Assembly (NCBI GenBank): GCA_946998935.1
Contig: CAMQBE010000009.1
Span: 1-10,681 of the forward strand
Origin: an uncultured Mycoplasma sp.
GTDB taxonomy: Bacteria; Bacillota_I; Bacilli_A; Mycoplasmatales; Metamycoplasmataceae
Reading direction: 5' to 3'
DNA: 10,681 nt
In this document: positions 1-7,549 of the stretch, one piece after another
Numbering within the stretch: position 1 is the first letter of the stretch
How the letters are laid out: each line of letters starts with the position of its first letter
Program-made: the position numbers and the translations under genes
Notes under the pieces: model-generated
Seen by the model: only the letters and a program-made list of their open reading frames with translations
Database searches by the model: none
What the model was told of the DNA's origin: nothing

Positions 1-1
1 C

Positions 2-199
2 TGATTTTGGAGTTGGATATCACGACAAAAAATGAACGCTTGATTTGACCCGTCTGGAAACTTTATGAGTATTGATTTACCAAGCAATTTAGGTAACCCA
101 GATAAAGTTATTAAAGCTGTTACAGATGATATTATTAAAGATACATATTCAGCTTATTGAGTATTCTCATTTGCAACAACACCTCCATATTTCTGTTAA
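2..199 (+). CDS. 3' end of an unrecognised protein (partial)
   Basis: This is the C-terminal fragment, about 65 residues, of a gene that begins before the window. The frame is open from the left edge to TAA at 197-199 if TGA is read as Trp (three such codons: 2-4, 41-43 and 149-151). It is chosen over the other frames because it is the one that stays open up to the terminator that starts ten bases after its stop. The tail is rich in aromatic residues (Trp, Phe, Tyr) and ends in ATTPPYFC; the middle contains NAWFDPSGNF and LPSNLGNPDKV. I do not recognise the family. All three frames are open near the left edge under code 4, so the first 30 or so residues are less certain than the last 35. No membrane segment is obvious. 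Confidence 0.5.
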
Positions 200-208
200 T
201 AAGAGTTT

Positions 209-236
209 AAATGCCTGATGGCATTTTTTCTTTTTT
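209..236 (+). terminator. Rho-independent terminator after the first gene
   Basis: A perfect 7-bp stem (AAATGCC at 209-215 with GGCATTT at 220-226) encloses the tetraloop TGAT and runs into a T-rich tail interrupted by one C (to 236). It begins ten bases after the stop of the upstream gene and separates it from secDF. Confidence 0.85.
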
Positions 237-396
237 AACTATGTAGTAGCGATAATAAGAAAAAAATGACATAGAAACTTTTGGCATTTAGAAGCAAAAT
301 AAATAGCAAGGGAAAGAATACTAAAAACTTATTATTAATAATATTTTTAAGATTAAATTTATTTAATTATATAGGCATGAATTTTTACACTTCATA

Positions 397-402
397 TATA
401 AT
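397..402 (+). promoter_or_regulatory. -10 box of secDF, near-leaderless
   Basis: A perfect TATAAT lies nine bases before the secDF ATG at 412. With a usual -10 to start-site distance, transcription would begin around A409, giving a leader of only about three bases. No convincing -35 box is seen at the expected distance and there is no Shine-Dalgarno site. The same arrangement, almost base for base, precedes ribF. The rest of 237-396 is AT-rich and I see no gene or structured element in it. Confidence 0.6.
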
Positions 403-411
403 TAGTTCATT

Positions 412-3018
412 ATGGCAGGATTTTGAAGAAAAGTTGACGACTTTTTCAAAAGGATTTTTACTCCAAAAAACTGAAAAAGATGGTCTTTATTATCTCTAAT
501 TACAGCTGGTACAGTTGCCGGAATTACTTGCGGTAGCTATTATTACATTTCTAAAAATGTTAATAGATCTGTTGAATATGGTGGTGGGGCTGAAGTTTTA
601 GTTAAAATTAACAAAGACGATAAAAGCAAACCTACCGAAGCATTTACAAGGTCAGTTGCCCACTCTCTTGAAAATCGTTTAACAGGCGGTACATCAATGA
701 CAGGTACTATGGCTACTGTTGAAGGTACTGATAGAATTCGTATAACTAAAAACGGCAATATGAGTGATGAAAGCTTCAAAGCACTTGAATCATTAATTAA
801 AACTAAGCCAGCTTTGGTTTTAACTGACGAAAATATGCATCCACTTTTCTATAACAATGTGTTTGTTCAAGATATAGATAGTATTGATTATGATAATATT
901 GCTAAATATGCTCCACCACTTTTACCTGATGGTGCTTCAGCAAATTTTAATCCTTCATTTGGGAGATATTCAGTTTCAGCTAAATTAAATGGTTCTGAAG
1001 CAGAAGCTCAATGATCAAAAGCAACTGAATATCTTGCTAAAACCGGTAAATCAGTTTTAATGTGATTAAATCTAGACCAACTTTATAAAATAGCACTTGA
1101 GGATAAAATCGGATGAGAAAAATCTAAACATAATTTATACAACTTTGTCTGAGTTAATGAAACTCCACCTTCATATCAAAGCCGTCAAAAATCAATCATG
1201 AAATCCCACTCAGTTAATGCTAAAAACTATCTTATTAGTGTAGCAAGCGTTAGAGAAGCTTTACATGGTTCATCATTCTCAATTAATGGTAATTTCACTG
1301 AAAATGAAGCCAAAACATTAGCTGAAAATATCAACTTTGGTTCATCTAAATATTCTTTTGAAACATTACTTTCAACTTATGTTAAACCTGATAAATTATC
1401 TAACTCATTCGAAAAAGCTTTAATCGCAGGATTAGTAGCTTTCTGCGTAATAGCAGCCTTTATGCTAGTTAACTACGGCTTATTAGGTGCTTTAAGTACT
1501 ATTTCTATTGCATTATATATTTTCTTAACCTTGTTGATGTTCACCGTTCTGCGTGGGGAATATTCACCAGTTACAATAGCTGCTTTAGTTATTGGTATAG
1601 GTATTTCTGTTGATGCTAACATTATTACTTTTGAGCGTCTGAAGAATGAAATATATTCGGGTGAAAAGCTGAAGAAAGCCTTTAAAAATGCTAACCGGAT
1701 GTCGCTTTCTTCAATAGTTGACGCTAACTTAACAACTTTAATTGTTTCATTTATCTTGTTCTATTTTGGCATTAGAACAGTTAAGAGCTTTAGTATTTCT
1801 TTAGTTCTTTCAGTTATTTTCACCTTGTTTGTTATGCTTCTTTATACAAGGATGATGGCGACATTATTAATTAACACTGGTGCTTTTGATAACCATTTAG
1901 GTTGGTTAGGTATAAGAACTAAGAAAATTAATAATCTTAACATGAATGCAAAATTCAGAAAATTTGATTATGTTAAGAATGCCCGTTGATTTGCTTTAGG
2001 TTCATTATTGTTTATTCTTATTGGATTAGCTGTATATATTACTTTTGCTATAATGGGTCATAGTGCATGAGCTGGTTTCAATCGTTCCATAGATTTCCAA
2101 GGTGGAACTAAGGTCTACATCAAAGGCCAAGGAACTGGAGATGATGCTTTCTTACCTTTAGACGTTAAAGACAGTATTATTCAATATCTTCATAATCCAA
2201 AAGTGGCTGAAAAATGAGGAATCGTTGACATAGATAAATATATTAAAGTTACTAGTTCAAACTATAAAAATACTGGTGTATTAAACTATGTTATCATGAT
2301 TGAAACTCCTCAAGATTTAACATCTAAGAGCGAAATAATAACATCAATGTTAAAAGATAATTTCACTAATATTGAAGTTATACCTTATGGTATGTCTACG
2401 GTTGAAGCAAAAGGTTTAGTGAAAAATGCTTTACTATCTGTTTTAGCTTCATTTATTGGTATTATTCTTTATACCTTGGTAAGACTAAAATGAACTTATT
2501 CAATAGCTGCTATCGTAGGTTTAATACACGACGCTTTAATGACAATTGCTTTTATAGTAATGACAAGATTACAACTTTCACCAATTATCGTTGCTGCTGT
2601 GCTATCAATAGTTGCATTCTCAATTAACGATACAATTGTCGTCTTTGATAGAATTCGAGAAACAATTAGGAATGAACATTCAAGTCGTGATTTCTTAGAT
2701 GCTAAAACTATTAAATCAATAGCAAATAAAGCAGTTGTCGACACTATTAAGCGTAGTATATTTACATCAATAACAACTATTGCTACAGTTTTAGTGTTAT
2801 TAGCATTTGGTAATGCAACAGACTTTTCATTTAATATCATTATGATTTTCGGACTAGCAGTTGGTTCATATAGTTCAATATTCATTTGTACATGATTATG
2901 AGTTAAACTAGAAACCAAACGTCAACTTAAGATTAAGAAGCATATTGATGCTAAATATTGAGTAATGCCTGGCCCTGATGAACAAACCTTCCCAGGAATT
3001 AATGACTTTACTGCTTAG
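412..3018 (+). CDS. secDF: Fused protein translocase subunit SecDF
   Basis: SecDF is a membrane accessory of the Sec translocon that uses the ion gradient to help pull secreted proteins through SecYEG. This 868-residue protein joins SecD and SecF halves in one chain. The first transmembrane segment is near residues 24-45, followed by a large extracytoplasmic P1 region (about 50-330). The SecD membrane bundle (about 337-500) carries SVDANIITFERLKNEI near residue 399, the conserved TM5 motif. The SecF half begins near residue 526, has SIDFQGGTKVYIKG near 558, and has SINDTIVVFDRIRE near 737, the SecF counterpart motif. Thirteen TGA codons fall inside this single frame, so code 4 is required. 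The start at 412 is the first ATG after an in-frame TAG at 403-405. No Shine-Dalgarno sequence precedes it. It appears monocistronic, flanked by terminators. The assignment is secure; only the exact start could be debated. Confidence 0.95.
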
Positions 3019-3022
3019 AATG

Positions 3023-3047
3023 AATTACGCTACGGCGTAATTTTTTT
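3023..3047 (+). terminator. Rho-independent terminator of secDF
   Basis: An 8-bp perfect stem (AATTACGC at 3023-3030 with GCGTAATT at 3035-3042) with loop TACG is followed by a T run to 3047. It starts four bases after the secDF stop. Confidence 0.92.
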
Positions 3048-3071
3048 GATAAATTAATTTCATAATTTATT

Positions 3072-3103
3072 TATAATATTAATCCATCCATTTTTAAAGG
3101 AGG
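3072..3103 (+). promoter_or_regulatory. truB promoter (-10) and ribosome binding site
   Basis: TATAAT at 3072-3077 is a perfect -10 box. TTGATA at 3046-3051 could be a -35, but the spacing (20 bases) is too long to trust. AAAGGAGG at 3096-3103 is a strong Shine-Dalgarno site five bases before the truB ATG, giving a conventional leader of roughly 25 bases, unlike secDF and ribF. Confidence 0.65.
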
Positions 3104-3108
3104 TTTAA

Positions 3109-3972
3109 ATGTTTTATTTATTAAACAAAGAAAAAGGCATTTCATCATTTAAAGCTATCAATGATTTTGCACATAAAAATAATATAAACAAAATAGGTCA
3201 TAGCGGTACATTAGATCCATTAGCAAGTGGTTTATTATTAGTCGCTACAGATGATGATACTAGAATGATTTCTTATATTAAACATACTAATAAAACATAT
3301 CTAGCTACTATTATTTTTGGAGCTCAAACTGATACTTATGACGTTTTAGGCAAGAAAATAAACGCTTCAAAAAATAAAGTAAAAGAAAGTCAAATAGAAG
3401 ATATTAAAAACTGGTTTTTAAAGCAAAAACAACAAGTTCCTCCTCTTTACAGTGCAAAGAAAATAAATGGCGTAAAAGGCTATGAACTAGCTAGAAAAGG
3501 TAAAACAGCTGAATTAAAGCCTATGCCAATAAATGTTTTTAATGCTAATATAAAATCATTTGATTACGAGAAACAAAAATTAGTTGTTGAACTAAAAGTT
3601 TCTTATGGTACTTATATTCGCTCATTAATAAACGATTTAGGTTTGTATTTAAAAACATATGCATATATGCTTGATTTGCAAAGAGGCGCAATAGGCGAAT
3701 TAGAATTAAATACTTTAGGCAATAAAAAAGAATTAAAAATAGCTTGCAAAAAACTTTTTGATAGAAAGCAATTTTTAAGTTTTACTAAACAAGAAATGCA
3801 TTATTTATTGACCTCCAAAACTGTAAATAAAAATGTGAAAGATGGTTTATATTTTGCACTAAATTTAGAAGGCTCAGAAGATAATCAAATTTGTGGAATA
3901 GTAATTGTTGATAAAAAAATAGTAAAAGTAAAAAAACTTTTTGGTAAAAGGATTGGTAATCAAAATGACTAA
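3109..3972 (+). CDS. truB: tRNA pseudouridine(55) synthase TruB
   Basis: TruB converts uridine 55 in the T-arm of nearly all tRNAs to pseudouridine, in the cytoplasm. The protein is 287 residues, close to the usual 290-310. Its catalytic motif is plain: GHSGTLDPLASGLLLVAT at about 30-47, with the nucleophilic aspartate at residue 36. Further conserved family segments are PPLYSAKKINGVKGYELAR (about 107-125) and SYGTYIRSLINDLG (about 165-178), which matches the usual GTYIRSLxxDLG motif. The start is fixed by a strong Shine-Dalgarno site five bases upstream. No TGA codons occur in frame. The last codons overlap the start of the HAD phosphatase gene, so the two are probably translated together. 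The C-terminal stretch (about 210-287) is Lys-rich and poorly conserved, as expected for the accessory domain. Confidence 0.95.
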   Translation: MFYLLNKEKGISSFKAINDFAHKNNINKIGHSGTLDPLASGLLLVATDDDTRMISYIKHTNKTYLATIIFGAQTDTYDVLGKKINASKNKVKESQIEDIKNWFLKQKQQVPPLYSAKKINGVKGYELARKGKTAELKPMPINVFNANIKSFDYEKQKLVVELKVSYGTYIRSLINDLGLYLKTYAYMLDLQRGAIGELELNTLGNKKELKIACKKLFDRKQFLSFTKQEMHYLLTSKTVNKNVKDGLYFALNLEGSEDNQICGIVIVDKKIVKVKKLFGKRIGNQND

Positions 3973-4807
3973 AGAAACATTAAAGTCATCAATAAAATTA
4001 GCTGCTTTTGATATTGACGGGACATTATTGCCTAATGGACAGCTAGAATTTAGCGACAATGTTTCAAATATGTTTAAAAAGCTTAAACAAGCTAATATAA
4101 AAAGCACTTTAGCAACCGCTAGAGAATTTATTACTATTGGTAACTTGATGAAAAAAACACCTGATCTAGATTATTTTATAGGAGGGAATGGTGCTTTTGT
4201 TTTTGATGTTCAAAATCAAAAACTTATCTATGAAAAAACAATTCCTTTAAGGGAATTAAAGCTTTTGTATGAATATTTTGGTAACGACCCAGATACTCAA
4301 GGTTTTGTTGCGATGGATGATCAATTAGTTTATCACTCGCCAACTATGGATACGCAAACTTGATTTTTTTATCCCCATCAAAATAAATTAAGACTAATGG
4401 ATTTTGATAGTATTCGTTCAGACCATATTCACATTATTACTTTAATTTTTACTGATAAAGATAAAACTAATAAAGGTGCAGCTAAAGCTAAAGAAATAAT
4501 AGAAAAATACAATTTGCATGTTGAAGCTAATAGTCAATGATCAAAAGGCTTATTTATTGTTCCTACAGGGGTTACTAAATCACACACTTTGCAATGATTG
4601 TGCAAATATTTAAATTTAGAACATTCAAAAAACTTAATTGCTTTTGGGGATAGTTCAAACGACTATGAAATGTTACGAGATGCTGCTTATGGTGTTGCTA
4701 TGGAAAAAGCTAATAGCTGGCTAAAAGCAGTCGCTAAAGATGTTGCTCAAGATTGCGAATATGATGGTGTATGTGCTAAATTGGAAGACTTAGGTTTAAT
4801 TAAATAG
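3965..4807 (+). CDS. Cof-type HAD-superfamily phosphatase
   Basis: This is a predicted cytoplasmic phosphatase of the HAD superfamily, Cof/IIB group, which dephosphorylates small metabolites such as sugar phosphates or nucleotide and flavin phosphates. All motifs are visible in the 280-residue protein: FDIDGTLLPNG at 15-25 (nucleophile Asp16, general acid Asp18), the motif II threonine in STLATARE (about 49-56), the motif III lysine in GVTKSHTL (Lys205), and GDSSNDYEML at 228-237 for magnesium binding. The frame needs three TGA codons as Trp. The chosen ATG overlaps the last eight bases of truB, with AAAAGGA at 3946-3952 as a possible ribosome site; a TTG at 3941 is an alternative. The substrate cannot be read from sequence. 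Lying directly before ribF, it could act on flavin phosphates, but that is inference; Cof enzymes are typically promiscuous. Confidence 0.88.
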
Positions 4808-4847
4808 TTTATTTAGCCTGAGAGTCTTTATTTAATTAATATTGCTT

Positions 4848-4853
4848 TATAAT
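4848..4853 (+). promoter_or_regulatory. -10 box of ribF, near-leaderless
   Basis: TATAAT is followed by nine bases and the ribF ATG at 4863. The predicted start site is around A4860, leaving about three untranslated bases. No -35 box and no Shine-Dalgarno site are visible. The 55-base gap after the phosphatase stop has no clear terminator, so read-through from truB is also possible. Confidence 0.6.
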
Positions 4854-4862
4854 TAATTCACT

Positions 4863-5726
4863 ATGTCATTAGATGTTTATACATTAAAAAACCAACCTAA
4901 ATTTGTTAAACCTATTTATATTTTAGGTTCTTTCGAATCGTTTCATATAGGTCATGCTTTATTATTAGCTAAAGCTCAAAAAATTAGAGCTCAAAATAAT
5001 GGCGATATCGTTTTAGTTATTTTTAAAGACATCGAAAAAATGCATAAGTCTGATGGGCTAATTTTTAGTGATTATGAAAATAGATTACAAGAGATAGCTA
5101 ATTTAAATATAAAAAATTGTATTTCCCTTATTTATAGTGAAATCAGCAGTTTTGAACCAGATAAATTTATTAATGAATTAACAAAAAATCAAGAAGATTT
5201 CACTATTGTATGTGGCGATGATTTTCACTACGGTTTCAAAGCTACTGGAGATGTTAAAACTTTAAAAAAACAATTAAATGATAAGGCAGTTATAGTGTCA
5301 GCTATGAAGTTACAAAACGGTCAAAAAGTATCTACAAATTTATTAAAAGAGTTTGTTGAATTCGGCGACATTAATTTAATAAATAAAATACTTTTATATT
5401 CATATAGTTTTAGCGCTGAGCTTAACATATCTGAAGATAAAATTAAGGTAATCAAGAATGCGAGATTGCTGCCTTTAAAACAAGGATTGTACTTAGCAAA
5501 TATTGAAATAAATAAGTTTATTTATTATGCGATATTAAATGTTCATTTTGATACTTCTTATGAAATGGAGTTTATAGATTTTGAAGTCAATGAAGCAAAA
5601 AATCTAAAAGTAAGGTTTAAAGTTTTAGAATCAATTAGAACTTATCAAGAGAATGAAGAAGAAAATATTAAAGATGAAGATCGTAAATTTGCTAAAAAAT
5701 ATTTTTTACAACTATTAAAAAAATAA
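4863..5726 (+). CDS. ribF: RibF-type FAD synthetase / riboflavin kinase
   Basis: RibF is the bifunctional enzyme that phosphorylates riboflavin to FMN and adenylylates FMN to FAD. The N-terminal nucleotidyltransferase domain of this 287-residue protein is well preserved: GSFESFHIGH at 22-31 is the HxGH ATP-binding signature, CGDDFHYGFKATGDVKTL starts at 117, and KVSTNLLKEFVEFGDI (about 156-171) stands for the usual SSTxIR segment. The C-terminal kinase region (about 175-287) is weak. A trace of the GVYA strand remains as LLPLKQGLYLANI, but the GRxLGFPTANI segment that binds ATP and magnesium is not visible. FMN adenylyltransferase activity is therefore likely, kinase activity doubtful. It sits between the phosphatase gene and rpsO, its normal neighbourhood. 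It is translated from an ATG just below its own -10 box. Confidence 0.88.
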   Translation: MSLDVYTLKNQPKFVKPIYILGSFESFHIGHALLLAKAQKIRAQNNGDIVLVIFKDIEKMHKSDGLIFSDYENRLQEIANLNIKNCISLIYSEISSFEPDKFINELTKNQEDFTIVCGDDFHYGFKATGDVKTLKKQLNDKAVIVSAMKLQNGQKVSTNLLKEFVEFGDINLINKILLYSYSFSAELNISEDKIKVIKNARLLPLKQGLYLANIEINKFIYYAILNVHFDTSYEMEFIDFEVNEAKNLKVRFKVLESIRTYQENEEENIKDEDRKFAKKYFLQLLKK

Positions 5727-5822
5727 TCAAAATGTTATTTACAAATAATTTTTAAATACTTTGCAAGTTTTATTTTTATGTTATTATTAATAAGCATTAA
5801 TAACAATGCAATTTTATACTTG

Positions 5823-5845
5823 GTTATAATTGAACGGTTTATAAC
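5823..5845 (+). promoter_or_regulatory. rpsO promoter with overlapping inverted repeat
   Basis: A perfect TATAAT at 5825-5830 is the likely -10 box, with transcription starting near 5837 and a leader of about 42 bases. A 7-bp perfect inverted repeat (GTTATAA at 5823-5829 and TTATAAC at 5839-5845, nine bases apart) straddles the -10 box and the predicted start site. Its role is unknown. The remaining sequence of 5727-5878 is AT-rich with only a weak AT hairpin near 5735-5748, and no clear ribF terminator. Confidence 0.5.
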
Positions 5846-5878
5846 TAGGGTAAAACATATAAAAGGAAAGCAAAATAT

Positions 5879-6145
5879 ATGATTAGTAAAGAACAAAAAG
5901 CTAAGCTTGTTAGCAAATATGGCAAAAACGCAAAAGATACTGGGAATATTTTTGTGCAAATAGCCATTTTGACTGCAGAAATCGAAGATTTAAAACCTCA
6001 CTTCGAAAAGAATCCTAAGGATAATCATTCACGTCGTGGATTCATTGCAAAAATCAACCAACGTCGTGTGTTACTTGAACACTTAAAAGACACTGACTTG
6101 CAAACTTACAACAAGGCTTTAAGTGAATTAAAAATTAGAAAATAA
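5879..6145 (+). CDS. rpsO: 30S ribosomal protein S15
   Basis: S15 is a primary 16S rRNA-binding protein that helps assemble the platform of the small ribosomal subunit. The 88-residue protein has the normal family length. It shows the family landmarks in order: KDTGNIFVQIAILTAEI near residues 19-35, KDNHSRRGFIAKINQRRVLLEHLK near 47-70, and a terminal LKIRK. HSRRG, the most conserved stretch, contacts the rRNA. The start ATG follows AAAAGGAAAG (5861-5870), a moderate ribosome site. It has its own promoter and a strong terminator, so it is probably transcribed alone or with ribF read-through. S15 represses its own translation in many bacteria; I cannot identify a specific S15-binding structure in this short leader. 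Confidence 0.97.
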   Translation: MISKEQKAKLVSKYGKNAKDTGNIFVQIAILTAEIEDLKPHFEKNPKDNHSRRGFIAKINQRRVLLEHLKDTDLQTYNKALSELKIRK

Positions 6146-6166
6146 TTTCTATATATCATTTTGAAG

Positions 6167-6188
6167 AATGCACAAACGTGCATTTTTT
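6167..6188 (+). terminator. Rho-independent terminator of rpsO
   Basis: A perfect 7-bp stem (AATGCAC at 6167-6173 with GTGCATT at 6178-6184), loop AAAC, and a run of six T from 6183. It lies 21 bases after the rpsO stop and isolates the downstream HPr/opp group. Confidence 0.9.
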
Positions 6189-6228
6189 CATTGCATATTA
6201 TTCAATATTAATATTAGCTTAATCATTT

Positions 6229-6237
6229 TGATATAAT
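6229..6237 (+). promoter_or_regulatory. Extended -10 promoter of the HPr-like/opp operon
   Basis: TGATATAAT is a complete extended -10 element (TG, one base, TATAAT). The predicted start is near 6244, giving a leader of about 63 bases. The leader holds a partial tandem repeat (ATAACAAG then ATAACAAC at 6243-6258) and a small possible hairpin (AAAAC with GTTTT around 6271-6285). No -35 box is convincing. This is the only promoter I can see for the genes down to oppA. Confidence 0.6.
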
Positions 6238-6293
6238 TTAACATAACAAGATAACAACAGTTCGAGCAGTAAAACAACTAGTTTTGCCTTTAT

Positions 6294-6300
6294 TGGAGGA
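6294..6300 (+). promoter_or_regulatory. Strong ribosome binding site of the HPr-like gene
   Basis: TGGAGGA ends six bases before the ATG at 6307. It fixes the start, which also places the tyrosine of the active-site loop exactly at residue 15. Confidence 0.8.
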
Positions 6301-6306
6301 CTTATT

Positions 6307-6579
6307 ATGAAGCAATTAAGATTGAAAATTAACGATCCTATTGGTTTATATGGTAGACCAGCAAGTATTATCTCAGTTATAGCGTCCAAATCAAATTCGG
6401 ATATTTCAATAACTAATTTAAGAACAAATGTAAAAGGTAATCTTAAATCAATCATGAGCATAATATCTCTTGGAATTAAAAAAGGTGATGAAGCTTTAGT
6501 TGTCATAAACGGAAAAGATGAAGAAGAAATGTTTATTGAGTTATCAAAAGCATTTAGAGAAAATTTAATAGTTGGATAA
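6307..6579 (+). CDS. HPr-family protein lacking the catalytic histidine (Crh-like)
   Basis: HPr normally passes phosphate from enzyme I to sugar-specific PTS components through His15 in GLHARPA. This 90-residue protein is clearly an HPr: it has the normal length, LKINDPIGLYGRPAS over the active-site loop, and GNLKSIMSIISLGIKKGDE over the regulatory helix. But residue 15 is Tyr (codon TAT, 6349-6351) and residue 16 is Gly, not Ala, so it cannot carry the PTS phosphate. The serine of NLKSIM (Ser48, equivalent to Ser46 of Bacillus HPr, shifted by two inserted residues) is kept; that is the target of HPr kinase. The same combination defines Bacillus Crh, which has Gln15 and acts only in regulation. 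It starts the transcription unit whose next gene, oppB, begins 22 bases later. Family membership is sure; a Crh-like role is inference. Automated annotation would probably name it ptsH. Confidence 0.9.
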   Translation: MKQLRLKINDPIGLYGRPASIISVIASKSNSDISITNLRTNVKGNLKSIMSIISLGIKKGDEALVVINGKDEEEMFIELSKAFRENLIVG

Positions 6580-6601
6580 ATTTATCCAGTAGAAAGTTAA
6601 A

Positions 6602-7549
6602 GTGAGTTTTTATAAATACCTATTGAAAAGAATATCATTAGCGTTTTTAGGTATTTTTATTACCATAACATTTAGCTATGTTATTCTTGCTATATTTATA
6701 AACTATGCAAATCAAAGTATTCTTAGTGGTTACTTTAATTTTCTACATAATATTTTTCATCATTTTGGCACTTTTAAAAATGATGAATTTAATAGTTTTA
6801 GTTCGCCTCTAGCGCTATTCTTTAATTATTATAAACATAGCGTGTTTTTAGTCGGCGTAACATTCTTTATTTCAATATTTTTAGGCTTCTTAATAGGTGT
6901 CTTTTTAGCTTATAAAAATAATACTTGGAGTGAAGTTTTACTTAATATCTTAATCTTTGTTTTTGCTGCTATACCTACTTTTATTATTGCCCCTTTAATG
7001 TTGATTTTCGCTGAATTTTGAGATTTACCTGTTAACTATATTGAGCCTTCAATTTTAGGTATTGGCTATACAGCTTTGAGTTTATTATTACCTATCATTC
7101 TATTATCATTGACTTCTATAGCTTATTTTGCAACTGTGACTAAAAATTCAATGATTGTAATATTAAAAAAAGATTATGTACAAACCTTAAAAGCTTGTGG
7201 ACAAAGTGAACATAGTATTTTTTGAAAATGCATTTTCAAAAACTTAGTTATTTCATTATTAAACACTTTGACGCCTTTATTGATTTTAACTATAAGTTTT
7301 TCATTAATCATCGAAAGAATTTTTCAAATACCTGGGCAATCTCTAATATTGACAACAATGTTTTCAAAAGACGAATTAAATGTTATTATGGCTTTGATAT
7401 TTTTTAAATCTTTAGTTTTATTTATTTTTGATTTAATTTGTGAAGTTTTACATGATGCCTTACAAGTTGATAATAAATTGAATTTATATTACACTATTAG
7501 AATACCTAATGCATATAAATTGCTTAGAAAGGCGGCTAAAGATGAATAA
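6602..7549 (+). CDS. oppB: Oligopeptide ABC transporter permease OppB
   Basis: OppB is one of the two membrane subunits that form the channel of the oligopeptide importer. The 315-residue protein has an N-terminal membrane anchor (about 12-33), a short extracellular stretch, and then the usual bundle of further membrane segments from about residue 80. The cytoplasmic EAA loop that docks onto the ATPases is clear: KKDYVQTLKACGQSEHSIFWKCIFKN near 188-213, matching the family pattern DYVRTARAKGL. It continues with ERIFQIPGQ near 237-245, a typical OppB feature. The frame needs two TGA-encoded Trp. The start is GTG at 6602, because TAG at 6590-6592 closes the frame upstream and no ATG follows within the first membrane segment. 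The ribosome site is weak (AGAAAG). It overlaps oppC by eight bases. Confidence 0.92.

Noticed and set aside
239..274. CTATGT/ACATAG inverted repeat after the first terminator
   Set aside because: Six-base arms with a 24-base loop in AT-rich DNA are not significant.
281..499. Plus-strand open frame of 72 codons from a TTG
   Set aside because: It has no ribosome site, overlaps the start of secDF in another frame, and its translation is low-complexity AT-rich sequence.
543..779. Minus-strand open frame of 78 codons
   Set aside because: It lies inside the coding region of SecDF on the opposite strand, with no ribosome site or family features.
2496..2918. Minus-strand open frame of 140 codons
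   Set aside because: It lies wholly opposite the conserved SecF motifs and is a shadow of that coding frame.
3874..4107. Minus-strand open frame across the truB/phosphatase junction
   Set aside because: Both strands would be coding across two conserved genes; the translation is Phe/Tyr-rich shadow sequence.
6204..6215. Perfect 12-base palindrome AATATTAATATT upstream of the HPr-like gene
   Set aside because: It is made of A and T only; such palindromes are expected by chance in this composition, though it lies near the -35 region.
6243..6258. Short tandem repeat ATAACAAG/ATAACAAC in the HPr-like leader
   Set aside because: Two imperfect copies in AT-rich DNA are not enough to claim a regulatory site.
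6219..6506. Minus-strand open frame opposite the HPr-like gene
   Set aside because: It lies opposite a clear HPr-family protein and crosses its promoter.
7222..7407. Plus-strand open frame of 61 codons within oppB
   Set aside because: It is a different frame inside oppB; oppB reads straight through the TGA codon at 7222-7224 region as Trp.
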